A DNA stretch of 64,000 bases from Ottelia alismoides (Eukaryota; Streptophyta; Magnoliopsida; Alismatales; Hydrocharitaceae), in the NCBI GenBank assembly GCA_037367405.1, contig JAZKJV010002621.1, positions 682,001 to 746,000 of the forward strand, written 5' to 3'. Position numbers and translations under genes: made by a program. The notes beneath the pieces were generated by a model. That model was not told the DNA's origin and ran no database searches. It saw only the letters and a program-made list of their open reading frames with translations. This document shows positions 46,388-58,595 of this stretch, one piece after another (position 1 is the first letter of the stretch; each line of letters opens with the position of its first letter).

Positions 46388-48304
46388 CTAGAGTGGAAGT
46401 GTAGAGCCGAAGAAATCAAACATGGGGAAGGATGGATCAGTCATAGATTCCTCTACGCCGATCAGTGTCTCAAAGGGGTATGGACAGTCAAGATCATGAG
46501 ACACTCTAAGGAAACTGATATTCAATATATATAATGAAGATAAATCAGACAGATCATCAAATATCTCAAGGATCGGCTCATCCTCGCGAGGGTCATTGAG
46601 GTGAGATAACTCAAAATCAGAAGGATCAAAAGACTCCATTTCGTGATCCACCAGATTGGATGCACTATCAGCAGGTTAAACCGAGTACTCATCGTGTGTG
46701 GCATCCTCCCGCAGATAACCCTCGGGGAGGAATTCAAGATCAGAGGTGAGAAGTAGAGGATCAGGATCTAGAAGGGCATCTGCGCTGCTGTCAAGCACCC
46801 ACTCTGTGCACCAGGCTGCATGATCATCTGAAGTCTGGCTCTTGGTAATCTGGAAGCAGGAGAAGGTACTGGTCAACACCGCGGAGGCTGGCAATGTGTA
46901 TGCGGCTGATCCTCGCTCTGCGACAATGCTGGATGCCATCTGGTCCTCAGCAAGGGTATCTGTCTCGTCAAAGTGGAGGACAAAAGGCTCGAATACGGGA
47001 CTCTCGATGTCTGACCTCTCAAAGTGGTGTCCCATATCCAGGCGTGGCTGCTGGGCTGAGTCATGGTATCTGTCGGACTCCGAGAGGTGTCTTTGCAGAA
47101 AAGAAGCTGACTCCTCTGGAACTGGACACTATAGTGGCTGAATCAATGGCTGTGAAAGCGGGGGCTCCTCCGTCTCCTGGAGTATCAGAAGATATGATAT
47201 CCAAGAATTGTTGACTGAGAACTCTGGGGCTAACTCGAACTCCAGCTGGAAAGCCAACGGGAACTCGAGCAGACTCTGGGTCAGAATCTCCACTGTAGCA
47301 ATCATCTCCTCTGTACTCTGTGGTGCTGGAGCATCCAAGTTCTTGGGCTGGTGTGTAGAAACTGTATCCTCATGCCGTGCGACACACCCCACTGGTACTG
47401 CAACGTCCTCATGTGTTGTCTCGACTACGACATCTCGTGAAGATGATCTCTGTGAAAGTAACCTCAAGATGGTATCCAGTAAGTGAATGTCGGAACTACG
47501 GTGTGAACCGCCACATGTGGTAATCACCAGTGCTATGTGGTCTTCGGTCATCCCCCGCATGGAGATCTCAATAAGGTCTGTCAGTGGAAGTCCATGGTCG
47601 GAAAATCTCCTCAAGAGGTCAAGAAACCTCGGCCAAGCCTCATGTAGTAGCTCCTGGGGTTCTACTGAAAACTCGGTGATCAAAGACCGCATCAACTCTG
47701 CTCTATGCTGGGGAAAGTATCTCTGTAGAAACTCTCAGCGTAGCTCTCCCCTTTTAGCGAATCTCCTCCCCAATCGTCTGTGCCATATCATGGCTCTGTT
47801 CTGAAGTGTGAACGGGAAGGTCTTCAGCATCATCTCCTCTGCAGTGATATCTGAATAGATCTGTATCCTACAAAACTCCTTGAACTCGGACAAGTGAAGA
47901 TAGGGCTCCTCGCGCGCCTCCCCTGAAAATGTCGGCAGTCTCTGAATAAGATCCAAATCCAGAATGAATGGACCTAGTGTAGAAGCTGACTGAGCTCCTT
48001 ATCCTATCTGCTCCTCCGTCAATCTGACATAGCATCTATCTGATAATCCCATCTGCTCTCTCTGATCACGAACGGAGTGCACTCTCAACTCAGCAATAGC
48101 ATCGTCCGGGTCTTGCATCTGCTCCATCTGATATCCACGGACGTCTAACGCAGCATGCCTAGAGTAGTGAACGGGATGGGGGGGGGGGGGGAGGAGCGGG
48201 AGGTTGGTCGAGGATCCGACCTTCCTCGAAGGTGGACTGGACTGATGGTCAGAAGGTGAAGAAGAAGCCGCAAGAGTTGGCCAGGAGTGAGGGGGGTCCA
48301 TCAT
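46388..48304 (-). pseudogene. gag: Element C gag (decayed, gag only)
   Basis: One frame from ATG (MMDPP) at 48304 to TAG at 46388 with four in-frame stops (48001-47999, 47737-47735, 47131-47129, 46678-46676). The capsid-like domain (about 47960-47480) has FSGEAREEPYLHLSEF and the following helical part to CGGSHRSSD. The N-terminal part is Pro/Ser-rich and the C-terminal 250 residues are acidic. It resembles A's gag only in outline, so it is a distinct gag lineage. No nucleocapsid zinc knuckle or protease motif is seen. A run of 13 G at 48179-48191 lies near the start. Confidence 0.78.
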
Positions 48305-49692
48305 CCAGGGATAGAGGAGAGGAAGAAATAGAAGACTGAAGGGAGGGTGGGAGGGAGAAAGATAGATGGGAGAGTGGGAGGGATCTGGAAACACACAAGA
48401 TGAGAAAGCAAACCCCCGATTCACCTACGCACACTGAGCTGAAGACCGTAAGAGATCGGTCAATTATCTTGTCAATTTTATTTTAGTTGATCAAATCAGT
48501 CTTTCAGAGCGATTACGTGAGCTGATAGGAATCCAATATTCTCAATCGACTGTCCTGAATAAAAGGCCGATAGTCAGTCAAGAAATCGGATATGGCTCTA
48601 GCCTAGGATGTGGGTCACTCTCTCGCTCATTCAAACGAAACAAGAAGGGGTTACTCTCCCCAAGACAGATTTTTCAATGTTGTGTCTTTTAGGTCAAGTG
48701 TGATTAGCAGTCCCAATTTTATTATTTTTCTTTTTTATGTATTTTTCAAAAATCGTCTAATGAATTTTCCGATTTCCTTTTATTCCTAAGTCCAGAAAAT
48801 AGGGGGAGGAATTCGGAAAAGCCGATGCGCGGCAAATCAATGATGCATGCATGAGATAGAAGGCGTACCTGACTCCAACAGTCTACATGCAATTATGATC
48901 CACGCATAAATGTAAAACTAATCTATATGGAATGCAGTGCGAGAACCGTCCTAAACAAAAGCTCCTATTATCGTGAAGCACTGATTTTAATTGCCTAGAT
49001 CTAAACATAATCTATAGGAACATATATTCTTATTAGGGCTATGGACCTAAGGCCACCTGGCTCAATGAAATAAAAACCTAGATCTAGGGGCTCAAGCACA
49101 GAAATCCACGTGAAATCAAATAAAAAGAAAAGGCGAGAAATCCAAAACAGCAGTGGGGTTCCCCGAGCACACCGGTGCTCGGCGAAACAGACGCCGCAAT
49201 CAAAAGTGTCACTGAACATCCGGGTACCTGTATTATTATAATATTAAATAGTCTGACTGGAAAGTAAACTATTCTAAGCTAATCTAATCTATCTACAGTT
49301 CCAGCACTCCTGCCCGTCTCCTCGTGCTCTCCTGCAGCTCCGTGCAGAAGGGAGCCGCCTCCGACTTCCGCGGTAGCGCCGACTCTACGAGAAGAGCCGC
49401 CTCGATCCTCACGCCCTCGCAAGAAAATAGAGAGAAGTGATCAGACCAGATTATTATAACAATAAAAGAAAAGTAATAAAAGCAGATATATGCAGAAATG
49501 AAAAGGAAACACACAAAATAAAACAAGCAAAAACAAAACAAAATAAAAGAAAAGAAAACAAAAATAAAAAGAAAACAAATAAAATCAAAAAGTCGTAAAA
49601 AGCCGTGGAAAATCGAAAAGAAAGCCACGGAAAAAGCTGCGAAAAACAAAATCAAATAAAAAGGAAAAATAAAGACGACTACTAAGCTGTGC
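48305..49692 (-). other. Element C untranslated leader with two hairpins
   Basis: Hairpin 49163-49182 (sense CCGAGC arm, loop ACCGGTGT, GCTCGG arm, then GGGG) and hairpin 48444-48461 (GACCG, eight bases, CGGTC) about 140 nt upstream of the ATG. Both match features of A. No gene. Confidence 0.75.
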
Positions 49693-49710
49693 TCGCCGGC
49701 AACGGCGCCA
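49693..49710 (-). other. Element C primer-binding site (tRNA-Asp)
   Basis: In sense TGGCGCCGTTGCCGGCGA, one mismatch to the tRNA-Asp complement, three bases from the LTR. Confidence 0.88.
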
Positions 49711-49713
49711 TTT

Positions 49714-50530
49714 TGATGAGCCGAAAATTCCCTTCCTAAATCCGGGTTAGGTAAAAATCACACTCAGGTCGTTGCGACCCGGATCTCAGAGAATCAGGCT
49801 CAACAAGAAAAAGAAAAGAAACCACGAATCAAAGAGATAAAATCAATGAAATCAAGGAAAGCGGTCCTTGCTAAAGGATTAACCTGGTATAGCACCCAAG
49901 GTCGGTCTCAAGGAGCACGAATTAGCCTTGTAGCCTACGAAGTAGTCAAAGTCAATAAAAAAGTAAAAATATTTTTTGGTGGATTTTAATTATTTTTATA
50001 TTTTTTTGGATTTTTAATAATGAGGAAAAATAAGAAAAAAGGGAAACTAAGCCAACTTAAGCAATTATTAAAAACACTAAAAAATGCACAAAAATTCTAA
50101 TAAAAATGTTTTTATGTTTTTTTAGTTTTTTAGTGTTTTGGTGAATTTTTCAGATTTTTCTAATTTTTATACGATTTTCTAAAAATCAAGAAAGACAAAA
50201 ACAGAGAATCACTGTCCATCCAGACTTGAAAGGTCCACTAAAAATATAAAATGAATTATAAAAATCTGGAGGTAAATTTTGTGAAAAATGTAAATAAAAA
50301 CCAAGATTCAGAAAAAGAGTTTGTATTTTTTTGATTTTTATAGAATATTTTAGGATTTTTATAAGATTTTTAGGATTTTTCAATAATTAAGGTTTTTATA
50401 TATCCAAAAGTCACGAAAATTGGCCAGAAACTAAAATATACTAAAACTAACTAACCCTATTTTTTTTAGAATTTTAAAAAAAGTTTTAATATTTTTCTTT
50501 GGCTTTCTAAGTCAGACAGTCACAAAAACC
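49714..50530 (-). repeat. Element C 5' LTR, truncated
   Basis: It matches 40378-41190 from TGATGAGCC through GTCACAAAAACC and then stops, continuing abruptly into gag-coding sequence of fragment D. About 2.8 kb of LTR including the promoter is missing. Confidence 0.88.
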
Positions 50531-51183
50531 AGATGTGGCTCCTCGGTGGCGAGCCCGTGGAAGCAGGGGAGGAGCTGCAAGGTGTTCGGGGGGAACTTGA
50601 AGTCCCCCACGATGGCTGGTAAAACAACCCAGTGATGCATCAGGGTCGATCCGGAGTTGTGCAACTCCCGCATCGGTCTCGGTGGGTCTCCTGCTCCTGC
50701 CGCGACGGCTACTGCGGCTATGGCTGCTGCTGCTGCATCATCTGGGATCCTCGGCCCGTCTCTACGCTGCTCTCGCTCTGCTCTCATCTGCTCCATCTCT
50801 CTCCTCATATCCAACATAAACGCTCCCTGATCCCTCAACTACTGTTGTACCGTCTCGAGGGAGGCGATCAGGGTGGAGTTGATCGCACCCTGGTCCAGAA
50901 CAAAGTGCTCGGGTTGTGGACCTCTAGAGCGATCATCAGAACTGTCGGTCGTGGTCTCTGTAAAATCAAATGATCCAAACTCAGGTGCCAATAAATCTGC
51001 TAATCTCTCCTCTGGCACTGGTCTCTCGGAACTGAAAGAAAGGGGGTCGAGGGGGAACAATGTGGAATCATACTCGGGTTCGGAGAGCGGGTCTCGGCTC
51101 TCGCGAACCAACCTAGATGAACGGGTAGACGCGCCCGAAAGCGGTGCTGCCAGAGGCTGCCTAAGAGATCGTCTGCCCATCAT
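50531..51183 (-). pseudogene. gag: Fragment D gag, N-terminal part
   Basis: Starts MMGRRSLRQPL at 51183 and reads to HGLATEEPHL, closely parallel to A's gag to about 19630. An in-frame TAG (50841-50839) stands in a Gln-rich stretch (VQQ*LRDQ). The rest is deleted. Confidence 0.85.
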
Positions 51184-52351
51184 CTTGATGTGGCGAGTAA
51201 GGCGGATGAGATCTGGAGAAACTATGATCACAAGCAAACCCTAAGTTCACCAACGCAACGTGAGCTGATGACCGTAAAGGCTCGATCAAATTATCTTGTC
51301 AAATTTTATTTTGGTGAACAATCAAAATATCAGAGCAATTACGTGACCTGCTGGGATGGCCGATACTTTCCCAACCGACTGTCCCGTACAGAAGAGTCGG
51401 TAATCAGTTGAGAATAGTACCGGAGGGCTCTACCTAGTGTTCGGGTCACTCTCCCGCACAATCAAACCAAGCAATGAGGGGGTTTCTCTCCCTAAGACAA
51501 ATTTTTAAATCAAGTGTCTTTTAGTGATCAATAGTTTTAGCAGTCCCAATTTTATGATTTTTTTAGATCTTTTTCAATAAAAACAAAGAGGCCTAATGAA
51601 TTTTTCGGTTCTCCTGGTTATTAAGTCAAAAACAGGGGGAGAAGATGAAAAGGCCGATGCGCGATGAAATCAATGATGCATGCAAAGTAAGAAAGGCGTA
51701 CCTGACTCCAGCACTCTACATGCAATATGATCCGCGCAGAATTGAAAGATAGAAAAGTAAACTACCTATATGGTGCAGCGGGAAAAGCAACTTCTACACG
51801 AAAAAGGCAGCGAAAAACAAAAACCGCTAAAAAATCGTGAAAAAGCTAAACTAGCTAATGGGTCCCCCGAGCACACCGGTGCTCGGCGAAACAGACCTGA
51901 GAAACTGTCCAAGTCCTGCTGAGTGTCCCTGTATTATTACAACAAATAAAATGATAGAAATAAAGTCTAGTCTACTCCTCTCTCACTCAACTACTCTCTC
52001 GCTCTCTCCTGCGGCTCCATGCAGAAGGGAGTCGCCTCCTAATCCCATGGTTGCGCCGCCTTCTTGAAAGTCACCGCCTCGGTCCTCGGGCCCTCGCAAG
52101 AAAGAAGACAAGTGTCACAGACCAAAATAAAATAAAATAATAAAGGCAGGAAACTAAACAGGTGTATATATGCAAAAATGGCAAATAAAATAAACAAGCA
52201 AAAATAAAAATAAATGAAAAGAAAAGAAAAAGAAAATAAAACAAAAATAAATGAAAAATAAAAAGCTGCGAAAAGCCGCAAACTCAGAAAGAGCCGCGGA
52301 AAGCCACGAAGAAGAAAATAAAAAATAAGAAGAAAGACTACTAAGCCGTGC
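51184..52351 (-). other. Fragment D untranslated leader
   Basis: Hairpin 51867-51886 is identical to that of C (loop ACCGGTGT in sense). A decayed version of the GACCG...CGGTC hairpin lies near 51269-51286. No gene. Confidence 0.72.
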
Positions 52352-52369
52352 TCCCCGGCAACAACGCCA
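52352..52369 (-). other. Fragment D primer-binding site (tRNA-Asp)
   Basis: In sense TGGCGTTGTTGCCGGGGA, one mismatch to the tRNA-Asp complement. Confidence 0.86.
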
Positions 52370-52372
52370 TTC

Positions 52373-55300
52373 TGATGAGCCGAAAATCCTAATGATCTAG
52401 ATCAGGTAAAAATATCACTTGGGCCGTTGCGACTCAGATCGATAAGAATCTCAGCTCAATCAAGAAAATAAAGTGCAAACCACCAAAATCAGATAAAAAT
52501 CAAAGAAATACGATAGCGGTCCTGGCTATTGGATTAGCCTGGTATAGCGACCAGGGTCGGACTCAGGGAGCACGTGATGGCCTCGCTACCTACGAAGTAG
52601 TCTAAAAAGGAAATAAAATAAAATAAAAGTCTTTTTGGTGGATTTTTAATTTTTATCTATTTTTTTATTTTTAATTAATAAAGGAAATAAAGAAAACAAG
52701 TAAACAAGCCACTTTAACCAATTATTTACCTACTCAAAAATCACCCAAAAATTCAAATAAAAATATTTTTATGTTTTTTTATGTTTTTTACTGTTTTTGG
52801 TTAATTTTTAGTATTTTTCTGAATTTATTTAATTTTATAAAAAAATCAAACAAGGCAGAAAATAAAGGGTACTGTCTAGTCAGGTGTCAAGGGCCAAATT
52901 AAAATACAAAATGGCCTATTAACACATGAAGGTAATTTTCCTGTATAGTAGAAAACACAAGGAAAATTTAGGCACCAGAATTATTATTTTTGGGTTTTTC
53001 AATTCATTATTAGAAATTTTATAGGTTTTTAGGGATTTTATAATTTTTATGAGTTTTACATATCCAAAAATGACCAAAATTGGTCAGAAAATCAAAGAAG
53101 GTACAATAAACAATACCTAATTTTTTGTAATTTTTAGAGGTGTTTTAATATTTTTTTGTGAATTTTAAAGTTAGACAGTAAAGAAAAAGCTTGTTTTTGA
53201 ATTTTTAAAAATATCAAATGAAATCAAAAATGTCTCCAAAATTGGAGAAAATTTTACATTATGGCAGCCATGTGTCCAATTTTCTCCAATTTTGACTTTT
53301 ACATTTGGACTTTGTTTGCTATTTTATTAAAAATAAAAAGAAGGGTACAGTGCATAGGGACCTGTACACAAATAGTGAAAAGTCCAGGGGGTCCGGTGCA
53401 ATTTTTCCAAGGTTGCACGTGCGAGGCGCGTGACCTGGGCATGCAGGGACCTGGGCACACAGGGACCTATTTGTAAGGAAACTAAGGTTTCTGGACTATT
53501 TAGTGACAAGTACTAAAAGTCCAGGGACCTTAGTGTAAAATACCCAAAAAATAACGCACATGCACAAATTCAACACTCACAGGGGTATTTCTACAAATAA
53601 CAAAACTATAAATTCATTCAGTAACACCCTAGAACAACAAGGCTATACATGCAAATATCCCAAACAAACACGTGTCGATGCACGTGATCCACTACAAGCA
53701 GGGGCATACATGTAAATAAACTAAGTACGAGGTCCTAAATGCAAATGTACCAAAATAAAAACAAATAAAAGCTATATTTACAGGACTAACTACGAAATAA
53801 AACAAATAGGGGGGCCTAAGAGCAATTACCCCTTTATTAAATCGAGGGACGGATGGCTGCCACGTGTAGATCGGACGGTCGGGGAAAGGTGGCGCCTCAA
53901 TAAAGGATCCCTCGATCCTGATCGAACGGCGGGGACGCTTCCACGTGGACGATCGGGCGGCTGGAGTGCACCGTCGGAAGCCCTCACTGAGTCGACGGTC
54001 GCGATCCACCCTCCAAAGATCTGACGGTCACTGCTACTCCACGAACGAACGGCTCGATGAAGACCTGGAGCTGGGGTTGAATCGGACGGTTACGAAGGGT
54101 CCTCGAAGAACTGGGCTCCGGCGAGGTTTGCCGGGCTCGTGCTGGCGCTTGAGACCCCCTCGGAGGCCACTGATGATCGGAAGAGAAGCTCCTTGGCCTC
54201 CCGCGTCGAATAGAATCCTCCGATGGCGGCGAGGAGCTCCGGAGAGCTCAGGCGACGTCAGCGGAGGCGGATGTGCTGTGCCTGAGTGTCGAGCCCTCAG
54301 ATGGGCTCCTCTGGTCCTGCAAGATGGTGCAACACACTCGCGGGTCGAGGGCAAATTGCCTCGACCCTGTAAGCGGGGGTGACGATGATCGGTGCGGCGG
54401 GGCGACGGGGTTCCGGCGATGCGATGGCGGAGGAACCCGACTCCCAGCTCCTGTGCGAGCTGGGTTGGATGAAGGGGTGGAGAAGGTGCGCGAGAATAAG
54501 GCGATCGTGATGGGCTGCTCTGATGATCGAATATGTGGCTAAGGTGGACGAAATCAAAGCTCGAAGGTGGCGGAGCGATTTGTGGGAAATGCGAAATTAA
54601 GGAAATAGAGAAAGAACGTGGACTACCTACTGGCAGTTGTCGACTGTGGAGGAGCAGGGGGTGCTCCAGGTCCTTGCCTCGAGGACCGTCGGTGTCCAAG
54701 GCTCTGGCATCACCTCCAGGCGGCGCACGGTAGCGCAAAGACGCCGGATCAGTGGTCTTCACGCTCCTTCCTCGCTGCTACACCATGGGAAGCGAGCTGT
54801 AACTCTCGCAGAGGTGATGGAGGTCACAGGGTGGAGAATGGATGAGTCAAAGATGAGGAACAGGGAGGCGGAGCTCGGATTAAATATGGGTGCAGGTCTG
54901 AGAAGAATGGATCGGGCAGGGTTCCGCGAAGCGCGGATCCCCACGCGGATGTGTCGGCGAGGATCTCGGATGCATGGGGGACGATCGGAGCTCGGGGGTT
55001 GCGGATTTGGAGGTCGGGTCGTGACGCGAAAAATCGGGGAAGTCGGGTCGGGCATCACGACCCGTGGGAAGTGGTCCACAGGGGGGAGTTGACCGGGGGG
55101 TCAACGTCCCCCATGGACCAATGAGAATCCGCCATTTGGAAAAGATTTGGAAATTCAAAAAGAAATAATAAATGGCCGAATCATGAAAACTTAAAACATA
55201 GAAAATGTTTATTTTATTTTTTTCTATTTTTTGGTGATTTTTAATTAATTTTTCGAAATAAAAATAAGGTATTTACACTAGGGTGCTATATATAGGTATA

Positions 55301-55867
55301 TATACAATATAGGATTTTAATTTTTGATTTTTAATTTGTTATTTTTGTACATTTTTATCCCCATTTTATATTTTATTTATTTATAGCATAAAATTAGGAA
55401 TAAAAAGGTATTTTTATTTTATTTTATTATTTATATACAAGTTGAAATAAATAGCTATATACATCTATAACATGGTATATATACAATGTTATTTTGGGTT
55501 TTTAATTTGGTTCTTTTTATTTTGGTTTTTGTTTTTGTGGTTTTTATTTTATTTATTTACAACATAGAAGATAGAATATATACAAATTTTTAGGGATTTT
55601 AATTTATTTATTTATAGGGTGAAATAAATATAGGTATGGGTGTATGTACAAGGTGACTATGTACAAGGAATATTTTTATTTTCTTTTTAATTTTTTTCTA
55701 TTTTGATTTTGATTTTGTATTTAAAAATATACACAAATATATACAAGCTCATTTCATTCTATTTTTATAGGAAAATATTTTAATTCTATTTACAGGTATA
55801 TTTACACACATGAGCTCCCTATCTCTCTCTACTTTGGCTTTTATGCGGTCAGGCCCATGCTGAGCCC
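52373..55867 (-). repeat. Fragment D 5' LTR, missing its first about 150-250 bp of U3
   Basis: Starts TGATGAGCC on the + strand and is cut within GGCCCATGCTGAGCCC by element E. It holds a decayed U5 hairpin (52422-52434), the GGGTCGAGG hairpin (54342-54367), an intron candidate (54317-54626), an inverted W-box (55088-55105) and a weak TATA (ATATTTA, near 54882). Confidence 0.9.
54317..54626 (-). other. Fragment D LTR predicted leader intron (310 nt)
   Basis: Donor GTAG|GTAGTC at 54626, acceptor ATCTTGCAG (AG 54318-54317), hairpin 54342-54367 ending 24 nt before it. Confidence 0.58.
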
Positions 55868-57771
55868 TGATGAACGCAAAAATGACCACTCGGATAAAGG
55901 TGCTCAGCGGTCGTTGCGACCCGAGCAATCAAGTGGGCACAATCAAGAAAAAGTAGACCACCAAGATATATAAAATCAATCAAAAATAAGCTAGCGGTCT
56001 CGCTATTTATTTAACCTGGTATAGCGACCAGGGTCGAACTCAAGGAGCACGGGCTGGCCTCTCGGCCTACGAAGTAGTCAAAAAGAGAATTAAAATAAAA
56101 AAACGGGAAATATTTTTGGTGGTTTTTAATTATTTAATATTTTTATGGATTTTCAATGTGTTCAGAAAATAAGAAAAGCAAATAAGCACACACTTCAACA
56201 ATTTATCAAAAGCACTAAAAATCAACCAAAAATTCTAACAAAAATGTTTCTATGTGTTTTATAATTTTTAGTGTTTTTGGTGAATTTTTGAAAATTTTCT
56301 GATGTTTATTTAATTTTCTAAAAATCAAAAAGTAGCTAAAACAGTAGATACTGTCCAACCGAGTTAGAAGGGCCTAGATAAAATATCTAAAGGCCCCAAA
56401 TTAGCTGGGAAGTAATTTTCCTTTAAGGAGAATAAAACAAGGAAAATTTAGGCACCTATTTTATTGTTTTTGGGTTTTTAATTGATTTACTAGAATTTTT
56501 ATAAGATTTTGAGTGTTTTTCAATTTTTAGTGGTTTTCAGTAATGAAAAATAGCCAAAATTAACTAGAAAATCAAGCTAGACAAAACAAACAATAGACAA
56601 TTTTTTTGGAATTTTTAGATGAGTTTTAATATTTTTTTGTGATTTTTAAAGTTAGAGAGTAGCAAAATTAGAGGTTTTTGATTTTCTAAAAATAGCAAAC
56701 AGTATCTAAAATGTCTCCAAAATTTATGGAAAATTTTAGAACATGGCAGGAGCCATGTGTCCAATTTTCATCAAATTTGGAGGTGAATTGCTATTTTATT
56801 CAAAAATAAAGAAGGGGCAATGTGCATAGGGACAAAAGTGCAAATACCCAGAGTTCTGGGGGGTCTGGTGCAATTAACCCTGCAAAACACGTACCACACG
56901 TGTCTGGGGCACTCAGGGACCCAAATGTAAGAAAAATAAGTTCCGAGGGCTTTCTGGTAACAGGTACCAAAAGCCCAGGGACCTATTCGCAAAATACCCA
57001 AAAATATCCGCACATGCTCAAATGTATCACGCACAGGGATATAAATGCAATTTCTAAAAAGTATTCATTCATTAAGGAACAACCAGAACTACAGGGGCAT
57101 GATATGCAAATAAGCCAAAAACTCACGTGTCGAAGCACGCGTCAGACCATACACAGGGGCATAAATGCAAACTAAACAAAGTACGGGGTCCTCTGTGCAA
57201 TAATCCCAAAAACTAAACAACTATATTACGTATTTACAGGACTAACTACGAAATGCAATAAACAGAAGGGCCTAAGGGTAATTTACCCTTTATTAATGGA
57301 GCGGCTGGATGGAGGCCACGTAGAGCATCTGACGGTGGCGAACAATGGGCGCTTCACAGCTGGGGCTCCTCGGGCGAATCCGACGGCGGGGGTTCCTCCA
57401 CGTGGGGGATCGAACGGTGTAGGGCGCAGATGGCTAACCCTCGTGCGTCGGACGGCTGGGATCAATCCTCCTCAGATCAGACGGTGAATGCGGCTCTTGA
57501 ACGAACGACCCAGATGCAAACTGGAGCTGGAGGTCTGATCGGACGGCTGTTGAAGATCCTCGAAGAACAGGTGCCGGCGAACTTCGCCGGCTCAGTGTGC
57601 TCGCTCCGAGGCTTCTCGCGGGGCGCTGATGATCGGACAAGGTGCTGTGTGGGCCTCCGCGTCGGATGGGGGCTCCGATGACCCGACCGAGCTCTGAAGA
57701 GCTCCGGCGAGGTCGGTGGAGCTGCGCCTCCTGGCTCGATGTCGAAGGACCTCAGATGGCCCTCATTGACC

Positions 57772-58081
57772 CTACAAAACAGTCCAGAAGGCTCGCGGGT
57801 CGAGGGCAAACTACCTCAACCCGGTTAGGCGGGGTGACGGTGGACTATGGGGCGATATGGGCGAGCTCCGGCGAAGGGGGGACGGAGGAGCTCGAATCCC
57901 ATCTCCTGTGCGAGCTGGGTTGGATGGGTATGCAGAGAAGATGTGCGGGAGGACGGCGAAGGCTATGGCGAGGCCTGATGATCGGATAATGATCGGATGC
58001 GAACGGAATCGACGATGGACGGCGGAGCGGCGATTTGGGGGAAACTACAAATTAAAGAAAAAGAAAGAACGACGGAGCTAC
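57772..58081 (-). other. Element E 3' LTR predicted leader intron (310 nt)
   Basis: Donor CCCAG|GTAGCT at 58081, acceptor TGTTTTGTAG (57773-57772), hairpin 57798-57823 ending 25 nt before the acceptor AG. The donor is 255-260 nt after the TATA box. Confidence 0.6.
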
Positions 58082-58335
58082 CTGGGTGGATGGTGAGACT
58101 GGGGACGAGCTTGCGCAGCTCTGGGTCGTCGCCTCGAGGAGCGTCTCCCTCCGAGGCTCAATGCTCCTGCTGGTGGCGGAGCAAGGCGGCGAAGCTTCGC
58201 CGGATCAATGGTTTCACTCCCTCTCCTCGCTTCGACACAACGGGGGACAAGCTGTCACTCTCGCCTACGCAATGGAGCTCACGGGAGGTGGAATCGAATG
58301 ACCAAAGATAGGCAATGAAGGTGGCGGAGCTGGCG

Positions 58336-58595
58336 TTATATACGCTGGAGGGTCCGGAAAGGAGCGCGCGGGTAGGGCAATCTAGAGCGCGGATCCCAAG
58401 GCAAATACTCCGGCGAGGGTGATGGATATCTCAAGATTAATTCGGATCTGGGATTTGAGCAAGTCATGATCGGGTTTAGCGGGGAAAAATCCGAGAAGAT
58501 GGATACCCTCTAAGGACCCGTGGGAAGTGGTCCTGGGGGGGGTAGTTGACCGGGCGGTCAAAATTCCCAGGACCAGTAGGAAGCGGCCACGTGGC
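58336..58595 (-). promoter_or_regulatory. Element E 3' LTR core promoter
   Basis: GCCACGTGGC (58586-58595), GTTGACC...GGTCAA (58545-58561) and TATATAA (complement of 58336-58342) in sense order, as in solo LTR 1. Confidence 0.66.

Larger units (their letters stand above)
40378..50530 (-). mobile_element. Element C: gag-only non-autonomous Athila-type element, 5' LTR truncated
   Basis: The 3' LTR (40378-43972), PPT, hairpin array, gag path, leader, tRNA-Asp primer site and the first 0.8 kb of a 5' LTR (49714-50530) lie in order on the minus strand. The interior is 5.7 kb with no protease, RT or integrase seen. The left flank ACGTG (40373-40377) is the expected duplication; its partner was lost with the truncated LTR. 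Confidence 0.9.
50531..55867 (-). mobile_element. Fragment D: 5' portion of another Athila element
   Basis: In sense: LTR (from off-window to 52373, interrupted at 55868 by element E), primer site, leader and the first 650 bases of gag, broken at 50530 at the junction with C. The gag start is very close to element A's. Confidence 0.88.

Noticed and set aside
48179..48192. G-run as a G-quadruplex control element
   Set aside because: A single homopolymer near the gag start of C; it may be a sequencing artefact and is not shared by the other elements.
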